Shown here: in pieces, positions 1-11,152 of the stretch | Layout: each line of letters begins with the position of its first letter | Position numbering within the stretch: the first letter of the stretch is position 1 | DNA from: Lunularia cruciata | Taxonomy: Eukaryota; Streptophyta; Marchantiopsida; Lunulariales; Lunulariaceae | Length of the DNA: 64,000 nt | Direction: 5' to 3' | Assembly: GCA_948567375.1 (NCBI GenBank) | Contig: OX419756.1 | Coordinates: forward strand, 72,244,333-72,308,332 | The notes under the pieces: model-generated | Database searches by the model: none | The model's input: the letters and a program-made list of their open reading frames with translations, nothing else | What the model was told of the DNA's origin: nothing | Program-made: the position numbers and the translations under genes

Positions 1-172
1 CATGTCACCTATTTGTGTGCCTAATCCTAGGGTGGAGCTTCCTTGGAGGAGATCCTCTTTGTCTACATAATAAAGAGTAGGTGCTCCTTTAGGGCATCAA
101 AGGTTTGAGTGTGAAATTGTGTGTTTCTCATGGTGTGTTTCTTCTTAGGTCTCATATCCTTGGAGTATTATA
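1..172 (+). repeat. LTR fragment, 3' part, cut by the window start
   Basis: This is the downstream part of the same LTR family seen at 1350-1883, 53884-54469 and 61195-61932. It shares the family's promoter-like block (a TATA-like run followed by AATAAAGA and a GGTGCTCC motif at about 66-95) and ends in GAGTATTATA, one base away from the family terminus GAGTATTACA. Its upstream half lies outside the window, so it cannot be classed as solo LTR or as part of a full element. Confidence 0.6.
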
Positions 173-224
173 GAAACTTGATTTAGAGTTGGAGTATAGA
201 CCTGTTTGAGACTGATTACAACAA

Positions 225-423
225 TCAATCTAACAATGGAGCTTTCCGATATGTCCCTAATCCATGTATCTCATCCAAGGATGGAGCTCCTTTTGAGTGG
301 ATCTTCTTTGCTATATAATAAAGACAAGGTGCTCTTTTGGAGCATCAGAGTATTGAGGGATGAAGCCTTGTGTTTCTCTTATGTTTCTCTTGGGGGTTTT
401 TTTCCTATCCTGAAACCATTACA
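225..423 (+). repeat. LTR fragment, 3' part, 5'-truncated
   Basis: A second partial copy of the same LTR family in the same orientation. It carries the block TATATAATAAAGAC near 311 and ends in CCATTACA at 423, which matches the family terminus. The upstream LTR half is missing, and about 50 bases separate it from the preceding copy. It may reflect a nested or rearranged insertion. The left edge is approximate. Confidence 0.55.
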
Positions 424-1349
424 CTTGGTTAGCCTACTCTCCTTCTCACTGAGGAAGTACTCTTTAGCCTAATATGCTCTTCTCTCTCTATTAGACTCCA
501 CTCATGGTGAGCTAATCTACTCTCCATTTCAACCTTACTTCTCCCTCTATGCAATATATAATCATGTTGTAATGAGGAATCATAGTGCTCATGGAGATGT
601 AATGGATCATTATGGTGCTAGGGCTGAGGTGGACCTAGGTACATGGAGAGGCAAGAGTGACATGTACGCATGAACTCTACCAGATCACACCAAATAAAAA
701 ACCTTATAATTTTATTCATCGTATATATATATCAAGAAGTCTCGCTATGTTTTACAATACTCTAATACAACACCACCCAAAACTCTCACTCACTTACTAT
801 GTACATAATTATCATCCAATGCAAAATGTACCTCCTTCTCCTTCACACTCTCACTAATGTATACCTCCCCTCCTGCACCTCCACTACTTATAATCTCATC
901 TTCACTCACAACCCCACTCTCTATGAATAGGTGTATGAGAACCCACTCTACATGAGTCGCACAAAAATGTCTCCCATTTGGGTGGCTAAGCTGCCTCTAG
1001 ATTACAACAAGCTCTACCTCAATAGTCAATAACATAGGCTCAACCCAATCATAGTCCACTAGAGTAGATCTAGCTATCGTACTCTTCACTATGAGCGTTA
1101 TACTCCTATGTACTACCCTTGGATGTTGGGTAAGGATAAGAAGTGAACATAGCAGTTGGGAAAAAGGTCTAAATGCAATATAGGCATAATGCCTAGCTAA
1201 TATCTCTTAGTTGTCCTATCTCTCACATGAACCAATCATCCACCAAATTTTGTGAAATTTTTTTCCTCCTTATTATGCTCCCTAAAGGTAAACAAAATGC
1301 ACCTCTTATTATAGCAACATTGAGCACTAAATCTCTCCCTCTTACTCTA
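424..1349. other. Unassigned AT-rich spacer between LTR copies
   Basis: No convincing coding frame was found on either strand. The sequence is AT- and pyrimidine-rich and lies between two pieces of the LTR family, so it is probably the decayed inside of a transposable element; I could not recognise any domain. Confidence 0.4.
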
Positions 1350-1883
1350 TGTAATGTTCTGAGGATAGGAGAACCTCCAAGAGAAACACAAGGTTTCATC
1401 TCTCAATATCCAATGCCTTAAAGAAGCACCTTGTCTTTATTATATAGCAAATATGATCCACTCAAAGGAAGCTCCACCCTTGGATCATATACATGGATTG
1501 GTGACATGTTGATCCTTCTTCTACCTAGTTGGTCAAACAAGTTTGATGGGAGTGGATCTTTAGGGAATCTTTTGTAGGAAGCTTAGAACCATATGGGTGA
1601 GTATCATTGGAAAGCTCTCAATGAGATGAACATGAGGGAAAGGCAAGGCTTTTGCCTTTGGAGGATGAGATTTTTCCAATTTTTGAGGCCTAATTCATTT
1701 TTTGAGGCCTCCAAAATTGGCTCTGATGTTTTCAAGGTGTTTTTGGTCTCTACCCTATTACTGGAAGTATTCTCTTGATGACACTTCTATCTAACTTACT
1801 TAAATCATCATATATAACCTCTTTTTAGATACTACCAAGCCAATTTCTACCTCTAGATAATATGTTTAGCTAATGGTATTACA
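1350..1883 (-). mobile_element. Solo LTR with perfect 5-bp target duplication
   Basis: The element begins TGTAAT (1350-1355) and ends TATTACA (1877-1883), the TG...CA termini expected of a long terminal repeat. It is flanked by CTCTA on both sides (1345-1349 and 1884-1888), a perfect 5-bp target-site duplication. There are no internal retroviral domains, so it is a solo LTR left by recombination between two LTRs. Read on the minus strand it has the family's TATA-like/AATAAA block, so transcription would run on the minus strand. Three other long stretches in the window match it. Confidence 0.85.
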
Positions 1884-3689
1884 CTCTACTTCTATGAGTT
1901 TCATGGTCCCACATGCTAACAAACTCCTCACACAATGCAATATATATTACCTAAAAAAATCATGTTAGTCTTATCTAAATCCAACACCATACACCAAAAT
2001 TATGATCATGCAAACCACACTCTTGGATTTTTTGGATCCCATTATGCCATACAAATCAAATATTGAGAAAACCAACCCATACAAACCACATACTTTGTGT
2101 AAACATGTTTGTATGGTTTGTTTGGTACTGTTGGTTTGCATGGCCCACACACCCTTGCACTCATGGGTTGTGCAAACCAATAAGTTTGTGTGGCATGACA
2201 AGTAAGTTTGCATGGCAAGATATAGAAATTTTATTCATTCATTCAAAATCAAGATACATATTCAAACAAGCAAACGGGCTTACATGGGCTTTTGAGAGAA
2301 ATCTTGAGTCTAAGTGCATCTAAGTCCTCTTATCAAATCTTGTTTGTTGCATCTTTGATTTGGAACTTATCAACCAACACCATTTAGTGTAAGGCACATA
2401 ATCCACCAAGGTGTAGAACATGATTAAACATGGCCCCTTTGTCTTCTCTACCATGTGCTTAGTCTCAAGTGATCTCTCATATGTCTCCATATATCTGGTA
2501 GATAGTTTCACTAGCCCCTATGCTTTTAGATTTCCTTAAACTAGGTGAGTTGTGCTGATTTTACTGCACTACATGGATGGTTTCACTATCCCCACATTGG
2601 GATATCACCACCCTTATCTCCCAATTACTTCACTTGTTTATTAATTATTGTTGCCTTGGCTCAGCATCCCAAACTCCTCTTCCTTGTCTCCCAATTTCTA
2701 ACCGGCTTCTTTGTAAATACATTTTCCTTCTCCATTGCCTCTTCCTTTGATTATTATCACCTTGTGCTCCCCTATCTCCCAATTACTATCACCAAATCCT
2801 CCTTTGATTATTGTCACCTTGTGCTCAAAACTCTAAATTGGATTCCTCTATTTTCCTCTTCTCCTAAACTCTTGAACTCTATTATGCCCAAAAATATCTC
2901 TCTTTCAAACTCTCTCAAGTCCTCATAAATTATCTCTCTTCCTTCTTTTCATGTTTCTTGGATGATCTCTCCATCTCAAACTCTCTCAAGTCCTTATAAA
3001 GGATCTCTCACTTCTCTTCCAATTTCAAGATTCTTGAAACACAAATAATATCTCCCTTCTCTTCTTGATTCTTGAAACACCTCTTTCATTAAATACTCTT
3101 CTTTTTATCTTGTTCCCTCGCTCTCTCATCTACCTTTCAACAACTTTTGAATTTGAAATTGATTGTCATCTTCTCTTGCATCTTGCTTCTACCAAATTGT
3201 ACCTTCCTTCCTCTGACCCTTCAACCACCAATGACTTCCTTTTGGTCCTTTCAAAAACAGTTTCAAGAACTTGATAGTGACTCCATATAGCACTTCTATA
3301 TACTCTACCATTCCCCAAGAAAAAGTATGCATTCTCACACATTCTACTTTCATGCATTCTATGCAAACTAGCCTTCTTGCATTCCATGCAAACATATTCC
3401 ATGCAAACGAGCTTAGCTCACAACAAATAGTAACCAAGGTGTCCTATATTCTAGATTCATGCATATCATATACAACCAAATAACTATAACATAGATTTAT
3501 TTCAAAAATATCATAGTCCCAAACATATCATTTACTTGATTGCACAAAAGCTAAACAATTTTGCAGAGCAAGAGTTCTTGCTTCTTCTCTATTCTTTGTT
3601 TGATACTTTGAGGTATGCTCCACCAATGATTCTCCTTCATTTTCCATCTCATAATAATAGTCTTCTTCTACCTAGTTGTCTGCACTATT
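1884..3689. other. Non-coding AT/TC-rich region with short direct repeats
   Basis: Bases 2545-3270 are strongly pyrimidine-rich on the plus strand with local duplications: a CCTTTGATTATT.TCACCTTGTGCTC phrase occurs near 2750 and again near 2810, and a CTCTCTCAAGTCCT.ATAAA phrase near 2907 and 2980. Around 3340-3410 a TGCATTC/CCATGCAAAC phrase is repeated three times. Open frames here are explained by low complexity; no gene is supported. Confidence 0.5.
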
Positions 3690-4573
3690 TACAAACAAAT
3701 TATGGAGAATAATGTAAATAGTGACCCATCATAGGAGATTTGAGTTTCTTCTAGGATCATCTAATTGCACTCTCATTTCTCTGAGAGAATGCCATCAAAA
3801 TTCCAGTATAATGCTTATTCACTACTCTGGTCCAAGCAAGACATTTATTGAAAAATGACTTTTTTGAGGTTCTAGGCTCCTTGAAAGAAGGGACTAAATG
3901 TCTCATGGAAATATATTAAGAATCCACTAACACGAATTTATGCTTCTCAAGCAAACCAGTGTCTTTCCTTTAATTCAGATCTGACCATAGAGGAAACTTT
4001 TTCAAACATGCCATATCATAGCAAGAGCTGAGCATTCTTTTAATTCCCATCCCATTCTAAATCTTTCAATAGCATTCCAAATCAATCCAATGAGATCCAG
4101 TAAACACTCTCATCACATAATAACATGACTATAACTAAAACAAAACATATAAACCATTTTACCACATTTCATACCACAAAACAACAATTCTCATTCTCAC
4201 TTCTTGCAAAATGGATGATCCTTCTTCTATTGTCACACGACACTTGGCCGTTGATAGAATTAAATCCTTTCTTGCAAAAGCATATCTCCTTGTCCACACT
4301 CAATTTGTGTCAAAGTCAAAATATAGTCCCATCCACTAAACACACACAACCAAGAAACCCATTTAAAGCAAAAGTAGAAATGATCCTTAACCTCTCCTCT
4401 TTTCCAGACCACTTCACCTCCTTGCACAAGGTAGTTATGATTACAATTGTGATGCATCTAGTGAATAAAACCACAGATTTTGCACTAATCTCCCATAGGT
4501 TTAAGCCTCTTGCCACACTTACTCCGTTGCCATGATGTCCAAACCTGTCAAGTTTAGTGCAACTTGAATTCAA
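3690..4573 (-). pseudogene. PIF/Harbinger (DDE_Tnp_4) transposase relic
   Basis: Minus-strand translation, switching frames, shows in order the hallmarks of a Harbinger-type DDE nuclease. A VDGT motif (first catalytic Asp context) ends the open frame near 4316. It is followed by a CFCKKGFNSINGQVSCD segment, like the family's YxRKGxxSxNxQxVCD, near 4200-4290. A LVDS...LVPSFKEP segment (the family's ADSAYP...VPPFK) lies near 3880-3950. A ..CLAWTRVVN.H..GIL block with a terminal ILHNLFV lies near 3690-3860. Stops and frameshifts interrupt it throughout, so it is dead. I saw no terminal inverted repeats or Myb-like partner gene. The 136-residue plus-strand open frame at 4125-4535 is only its antisense shadow. 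Confidence 0.7.
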
Positions 4574-5700
4574 ATAGGAGACTGGGACTTGTAAGATGCA
4601 TTTTTAAATATCTATGATCTTGTATTGCATTCACCAAAGCTTGAAACAAAAACAAATCCATTCTTGTGAGATGGCTAAAGGCAAATACACAAAATTGTTT
4701 TTAAAACTAACTCATTGCTTCTTGCACATTGGACCTCTCTTGCAAAAGCCAGGATTCCAAGGTATAATTCCACCACTTTGTTTATGATTTCTCATATAGA
4801 ATCTATTGGAGCCTAGCCCCATTTTACCATTTTGTCTCTCCCTTATATAGCTTGATGGGGTCTTCCCATCCTTCGTGTTCTCTATGCGGTCGCCTTATTC
4901 CACCACTTTGTAATGATCTCCATTGAATCTTTCTCCTTGTCGAAGCTCCAATCAATCCATTTTTGAGTCAAGAAAGTCATTCTCAACTTCTCTCAAAATC
5001 ACACTCATAAGTTTTGCAATTTTATAGAGGAAAATTTGCTTGCTAGTGTAAGGTATCTTTGCAATGATTCAACTTTGCAAATATCCAAGTGGTGAACAAA
5101 GAGAACTTGAGATAAACAATTCCTTGTAACTGAATAGTGCAAAAGGAGTGTTAGCTACAAAAAGGAAATAGGAACAAAGAGAGGAAGAAGAAGAAGGAGT
5201 GCAAACGTAGGAACAAAGAGAGGAAATAAGAGGAAGGAGTGCGAGGGCCATAGTACTACAAAAGAGGAGTGCAGGCTAACAGGTTAAGTAATGCAAAAGT
5301 GATAGGAGTCCCAATAATTTTATTCATGAACAACAAATCCCTTAGGTGAAGTAACGAGAATTAGATAGAATCCTCAAGGTGAACTCCATAGGAGTCCCTG
5401 TGACAAGTAGTATTACTACAATCAATTGTTATCATATACAATTCATAAACAACAAATTCTTGTAGTGGTGATGGAGAACTCCGTTTACTCAAGCAAAAAT
5501 GAGCTAATACTTTGGTGATAAGGATAATAAAGAGGTGATGGAGAAGCACAGATCTTTGAGCGTTTGGAACTAGAACTAATACTTGAGGTTTCAATAGAAG
5601 AAAATTCTCCAAAATGTAGGATTAATAAGAAATTTAAATTTACATTAGCAGGAATTTCTTTTAAAAAATTAAACGATTTATTAGCATGATCTTAATCAAC
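4574..5700. other. Intergenic AT-rich DNA with GA-rich imperfect tandem repeat
   Basis: At 5170-5250 a unit of about 40 bases beginning GAACAAAGAGAGGAA and ending GGAGTGC is repeated twice with divergence. No gene or RNA was recognised. Confidence 0.4.
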
Positions 5701-7140
5701 GGGGTCTTAATTAGCAATTAAGATGGACGGCAATATGCAAAGTGCACCAGATCACCGTAAACATCCAAGGGTCATGGTTTTGATTTCCCGTAACATCTGT
5801 ACGATCATTGGTTGGAGCACCAACATGCCAATTTTCACTTCTTGATCTTGTTGTCCGTTAACTCTTTCCAAGTTACCCGTTAATGACCTTATGGAACCTT
5901 ACAATCCCGAATAAAGCTCACTTTGAAACCCCTACTATCCAACAAAGAAATCACGTGGTGGTATTTATGGGAAGTAAAATGGCGTCGGGGGTTTCAATAT
6001 GAGGATTTCGATTCCCATAAGAAAGATTTACATACGATCTGATCTATAGGATATCCATAGATTATTACCGTGTGTGTGTGAGAGGTGCTGTTTATTACGG
6101 ACGTAAAAATTCATGGGTGATGAAAAAGTGACCTAGTAACCTTTACAGAGGTAGGGGAGTACCTCTGTAAAGGTTAACGGGGTTACAGAGGTCCCCTAGA
6201 CCTTCATGCCCGAAACATCAGACCGAAAAATCTGCCACCGAAAATTAGTCTAAACCCTATTACTTTACGGGCACGTTCATGTAATTTTTTTGTATGGGAC
6301 CTCCTGACAGAGAATTTATGGGACCTGAGATTTCCCGTAAGTTCTCGAATTGAAACCCCTGAGTGTTCACGTCCGCCCGCAGATCTCAAAATAGCGTTCA
6401 CGTGCACATTTCACATATATTTTAATTTCTGGCACCTCAATTTGAGAGGGAGGAAGACATTGATCACGAATATCATGACTAGTAAATATCGAAGGCTACG
6501 GGTCTTTACCCGTACAAAAATTTGAAGTACCCCTCCACATCCTACCCGTAAAATTTTTGCATGATACCCATAATTTTGTTTAGGGAAAGGCATTATTTTT
6601 AAACCCCCATTGTACAAGAATACACGACAGACAAAGCATGAGTTCAAGCCTCCTATGACTTTTAGAAACGCACGAGTATTACACAAAATGCGGAGATTGG
6701 TGGTAGCGTTTTAGCATCGTAAGTGTCCTTAAGAGTGTTCTCTCATGCGATGGCTATTCTTGATTCTCTACCACTGGAGCACCATCTCGCCTCCTTTGCA
6801 TGTTGACCTTGGTAAGATAGACCTGAAACTCCACTCATGTTTCTTTATGCTTCCTATGTTTGTTTTCTCTCGTGGGAGCTTTACATCCCGAGAGAATTGA
6901 GGTTCATGGCCGATGCTGGTGCACGTGGTCGGAGAAAATGGTGGCCCAGAAAAGAGAAAAGAGATTCGGGAACTGCATACACGAACGAACGAACGAACGT
7001 AGCCATGTCGCATCCACGACAGTAGGTTTTGTGAAAATGAGCCCCGATTCTGTCAATGACTGTATCTGTTTTTCTTCTGTGTAAAACTGTCGGCATATGT
7101 TAATGGGTGCAAAGCAGAGGCAGCATGCAGAAAGCTCATG
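5701..7140. other. Intergenic region with recurrent CCCGTAA words and a palindrome
   Basis: The word CCCGTAA or CCCGTTA recurs many times between 5780 and 6560, suggesting decayed repeats. A perfect palindrome lies at 6137-6176. A short ACGA/GAAC tetranucleotide microsatellite lies at about 6980-7000. Small open frames on both strands show no recognisable domain. Confidence 0.4.
6137..6176. repeat. Perfect 17-bp inverted repeat with 6-base loop
   Basis: Bases 6137-6153 are exactly reverse-complementary to 6160-6176, separated by GGGGAG. The core phrase TTACAGAGGT is partly repeated again just downstream near 6184-6193. Confidence 0.85.
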
Positions 7141-8960
7141 GGCGAAAAGGTGACTTTACAGTGTAAGCTCTTTCACCAATCTCATCTACTTTGCATCCCC
7201 CAAAAGAGAGATAACATCCTAATACTGTTGTTCCACGGTACAGATCGAATGACGGAATTGCGATCGGATACTCCTGTCGTGGAGATCTACCGATCGTCAG
7301 TGGAATAGAGTCGGGACGAGGTAAAAACTCACGATCGAACTCTGGGGGGGTTGAAGTAAGTACAGTATAAAGCCTAAAAGTTGAGATGGTGGGGTGTCTA
7401 TGATTGACAAAGTACTGAAAAGTACACGGAGTTGGTTCGACATGACATTAGTTTTCGCATCTGCGACTGGAGCTTGCAGTTTTAGGAGCTGAGGGCTGTC
7501 CAGTATAGTAGATAGGGGAAAAAGTGAAAGATTATGGCACACGTCTGGAGGAAGTGTACATGCCTGCATCAGTGGAAGTTCCATCGATGAAGCCTGGGGT
7601 AGAATCTGGTGTTCCATAAAAGGCTATGATGCCTTTGACAAGCAATCAGAAGCACAAGTATCACGAGGATCAATTCTCCGACCGCAAGGAAGCCTGTCAA
7701 TCGGCGAGATGCGTTCATCAGTTTGGTCAGTAAACTGATTAGGAGCTGTGTGGTGCCGAGGTCGTCACAGAAGTAGTAGTTTCCACTGACAAGGATCAGG
7801 GCTTCCTGGGAGTGGAAATCGTGATCCAGCCATGTCTTATCCAGGTATATGTTTGCTTTCTGAAAGAAGCGCTTGGTAGAGCTCCAGAGCTGTGTAAAAG
7901 TCCCGACTCTCTCGTACTACTCAGTCTGCACAATTCTCATTTGTCGCCATATCCGACTCATGTCGATAGCATCTAGACTTTCTGGAAGCGTCGTCCAGAT
8001 GATGCTGCCACACAAACGCACACGTACACGAGACGCTGGGCTCTTTTGGCCGAGTTGAAACAGATGCGATTGTTTCGTCAATGAGGAGTGAGAGAAAGAT
8101 ATCCATGTCTGCTCTTAGCTGTCAGTTCCAAATCCGTTTATATCTGTATACTTCCCAACATCAAGACATGCTAGCGACCGAAATCCCTCGGGAACGGGTT
8201 CTTTATACTACTCCCATTTGATAAGCGCCAGCGTATCCAGTCTTTCAGACCTAGTCAGACATCGACGTCCCGTGCAGATACGACTTCAAATTTTCGAAAT
8301 GTGAAATCGAGTGAAACATCTGGAGGCAATTTGCTCAGAAATTTAGCAGGCTTCACAGGTCTACGGAGCTTAGTATCAATATCAGTGGAACTGCCTCACA
8401 ACGAGAAGGTATCTGAACGGCATGGTCAGCGGAATTGTCGATTAGAGTTGCTTAACGAAATTGAACTTGAAAATTTTAAACAGTGCCCCAAAGTAGACCA
8501 GTGACAATATCACGTTGTGTCCATAACTGTTCAAGGAGAAAGTAACGCAGATTACAGCATAAGTCCTTTCCTTGTCAATTGAGGTCGGACCAGTTGGACC
8601 AAGCTCGCGTCAAACACTTTGACAAGTCTGAGCGTGAAAAGGGACTCCTCGACACCAATAGTGATCTAGGTTCTTATCTTCACACCTGTGGACACTTAGC
8701 GATTGCCAGGTAGAGATGTATCCATCAAAGTAGGACACCTACGTGATTATCCTCACATGAACGTAGGGTGGATCAGCAGCGTGTGTTGGAGGGCTGCATC
8801 TTCCTTCCTCATCTTTCAGGAGCATGAATTCTTCAAAGTAGACCGAGTCACTGCAAATGTGCAGAAAATGGTTTGTGTTCGTTGCGTAGTTTATACAGAT
8901 AGCAGGGGCAGAAGATACTACGCATGATCTCTCCTATCTGCGGTTTCGATTGCGATTGAA
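7141..8960. other. Intergenic region, no gene recognised
   Basis: Composition is balanced and only short open frames (up to about 106 codons) occur, on both strands and overlapping each other. None shows a recognisable motif, and no RNA gene was seen. Confidence 0.4.
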
Positions 8961-8963
8961 TAC

Positions 8964-9322
8964 ACCATTGAATAACCACGGAGGCAATAAGCTTCTCTTG
9001 TTCGTGATCAAAGAACGCAAGCACGGCAGAGATCAGAGAGATCCTGTTTGTATGGGCACATCTGTTAGTATTTTGCTATACCATTGAATAACTAGGAAGG
9101 CAATAAGCTTCTCTTGCTCATGATCAAAGAACGCAAGCATGGCAGAGATCAGGGGGATCCTGTTGGATGAGCACATCTGTTAATTACTATTTTGCTAAAC
9201 CATGGAATAACTAGGAAGGCACTAAGCTTCTCTTCTTCATGATCGAAGAACGCAGATACGGCAGAGATCAGAGAGCCTGTTTGTATGAGCACATCTGTCA
9301 GTCGCTATTCTGCAGAAATCAT
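8964..9322. repeat. Three-copy tandem repeat, unit about 116-120 bp
   Basis: Three head-to-tail copies begin near 8964, 9080 and 9199 with ACCATTGAATAACYA or a close variant. Each contains, in order, AAGCTTCTCTT, TGATCRAAGAACGCA, CGGCAGAGATCAG, CCTGTT and GAGCACATCTGT. The copies are diverged by substitutions and small indels and are not obviously coding. Confidence 0.85.
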
Positions 9323-11119
9323 GGATAGACCTAGAACAAAGGTTGGACCCGCCACATAATATGTCTTTCTCCTTCGCAGTCAAGACTCCGGCTCTCGACT
9401 GATACGGGTAGTCATGGAATCCTTCAAGGGACAGTAGTGACAAGTTGAAAGGGCATAGTTTACCAACTTCTTCGCGAGTTTACCACCACAATACTTTAAT
9501 GTTTCATCAACCAAGTGTAAAGAGTCATCCTGCACTACATAGGTCACATTGTTCAACCTAAATTCTCTCATTCCAAATGTCGGCTCGATTGGAAATATAA
9601 GAGGTAGAGGCATAGATCAATATGCTCTCATCTTCAGTCGATTCTATCAAAATCTGGTACTCCAGGTCACGTGTGTTTGCAAGCTCGGTTTGTTGATGCT
9701 CCTTAACAACTACTCTTTCGTAAGGCAGTTCTCCTCAATCCTATCTCACGTGTTTTTCCATTTTCCACGATTACTGATCTAAGAAAATACTCCTTCACGA
9801 CAAAGCTGCGCTACCTTTAGGTCTTTCTTAAACTCAAATCTCTTTTCTGCGATAACATCACTTTCCACCCAAATAGACGGCCTGTAACAACTTTAATGAC
9901 TTCATGATATAGACATTCCCTCGAGTTGGGCTCTCACAATCAACCGCAACGTAACAGTACTCGCAATCACGCGCATGCACAGGCTGCAACTAAATTTGTT
10001 CCTCCGCATGGCCTACTTATGAACCGTTACAAGTTACAAGTTGAGACGTAAAACCTGGACCGCCATGGGATGACGTGGTATATTTCATGCTAACGCGAGT
10101 TATTCCAGCCATCAGCGTTACCGAGTCAACAGTAGTTTCATCCAAGTGCACCAGTAGTCCTTTTGGTATTGAATCCTAACAATCACCTCCGGTTGCTCTA
10201 GTTCTTTTGATTTGTTGATTTGGGATCCGAAAGATGTGCGAAACTTTGGGATGGCAAACATGACCTGCGCACCAACGAACAAGAGACCAAACAGCCAATA
10301 GAAGTATATTCAATCCGAGGAGCTAAATCATTCAGCACACCATTGCATCAACCGGATGTGAAACCGCGGTCGCCTTCTCGCCGAAAGAGGTGAAAACCTT
10401 CACTGCATATGGATTGAGTACGGAGCACGCATGTCAGGAGCAGGCAGCATCCCAATCCCTCCCTCCATCCATTATGGAACGAAATCGCACTCTCCTGGAT
10501 GTCTGAACATATCTTCCAACCCAGTACACGACAACTACTTTAGTGTCTGATTTTGACTTCGGGGGATCCCTGGATGGACCCGCTCCTCTCGGGGTCCCAC
10601 AGAGGGTTAGTGAAGTGAAATGAAGAGGTTGGCTTAGCGGCAAAGTAACTTAACTTGAAGGAAGGGGAGGTGGTTCCAAGCAGGAGGGGTAAAAGGATTA
10701 TCGAGGAACAGGACTGTTGCGCGAACAGAAAGCTACTCTCTTCCTCTTTCCATCTCCTTCTTGAACCAGCTCCTCGGGGGCTGTGGGGGACATCTCATTG
10801 TCACTTCCTCTCTTTCTCTATCCCTCTTCAAGGTGCTGCTGCCTCTAGTCGGGAACGGAAAGAGCGGGAGGAGAGCTCGTCTGAGCAGTTGGTTTCCAGG
10901 AGGTCCTAGAAGTCGTTGTCTCTCATTCGATCTGCTTCGTGTACTTTTTCTCTGGCTTCCTCAGCGTCGATGATCTGTGTGCACTGTGACGAATCAATCC
11001 TGCCGACTCATGTGAGAGTGAGGTTGAAGGTTTTATTGGCGAATTTCCTCTCACAGCAGCAGGGCTTTATCTCGGAGGAGTAAGTTGTTGTTGTCGGGAG
11101 CAGGAAAAATTTTTCACGC
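9323..11119. other. Intergenic region and presumed 5' flank of the ARF-like gene
   Basis: No coding region is supported before 11153. The pyrimidine-rich stretch at about 10730-10850 and the following GC-richer block look like a plant promoter and 5' UTR. Short open frames at 10434-10973 overlap on both strands and are unconvincing. Confidence 0.35.
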
Positions 11120-11127
11120 AACCCTAA
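11120..11127. promoter_or_regulatory. telo-box-like element
   Basis: AACCCTAA lies 26 bases upstream of the ARF-like start codon. The telo-box (AAACCCTAA core) is common near transcription starts of plant genes tied to translation and cell growth. This is a motif match only. Confidence 0.3.
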
Positions 11128-11152
11128 ACAGAGCGAAGAGAAGGGGAGACTC

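Noticed and set aside
2545-2928. A 127-codon Ser/Leu/Phe-rich plus-strand open frame
   Set aside because: It lies in TC-rich repeated DNA, which creates long frames without coding function; the residues simply reflect pyrimidine-rich codons.
4125-4535. A 136-codon plus-strand open frame
   Set aside because: It is antisense to the Harbinger transposase relic and has biased, low-complexity composition.
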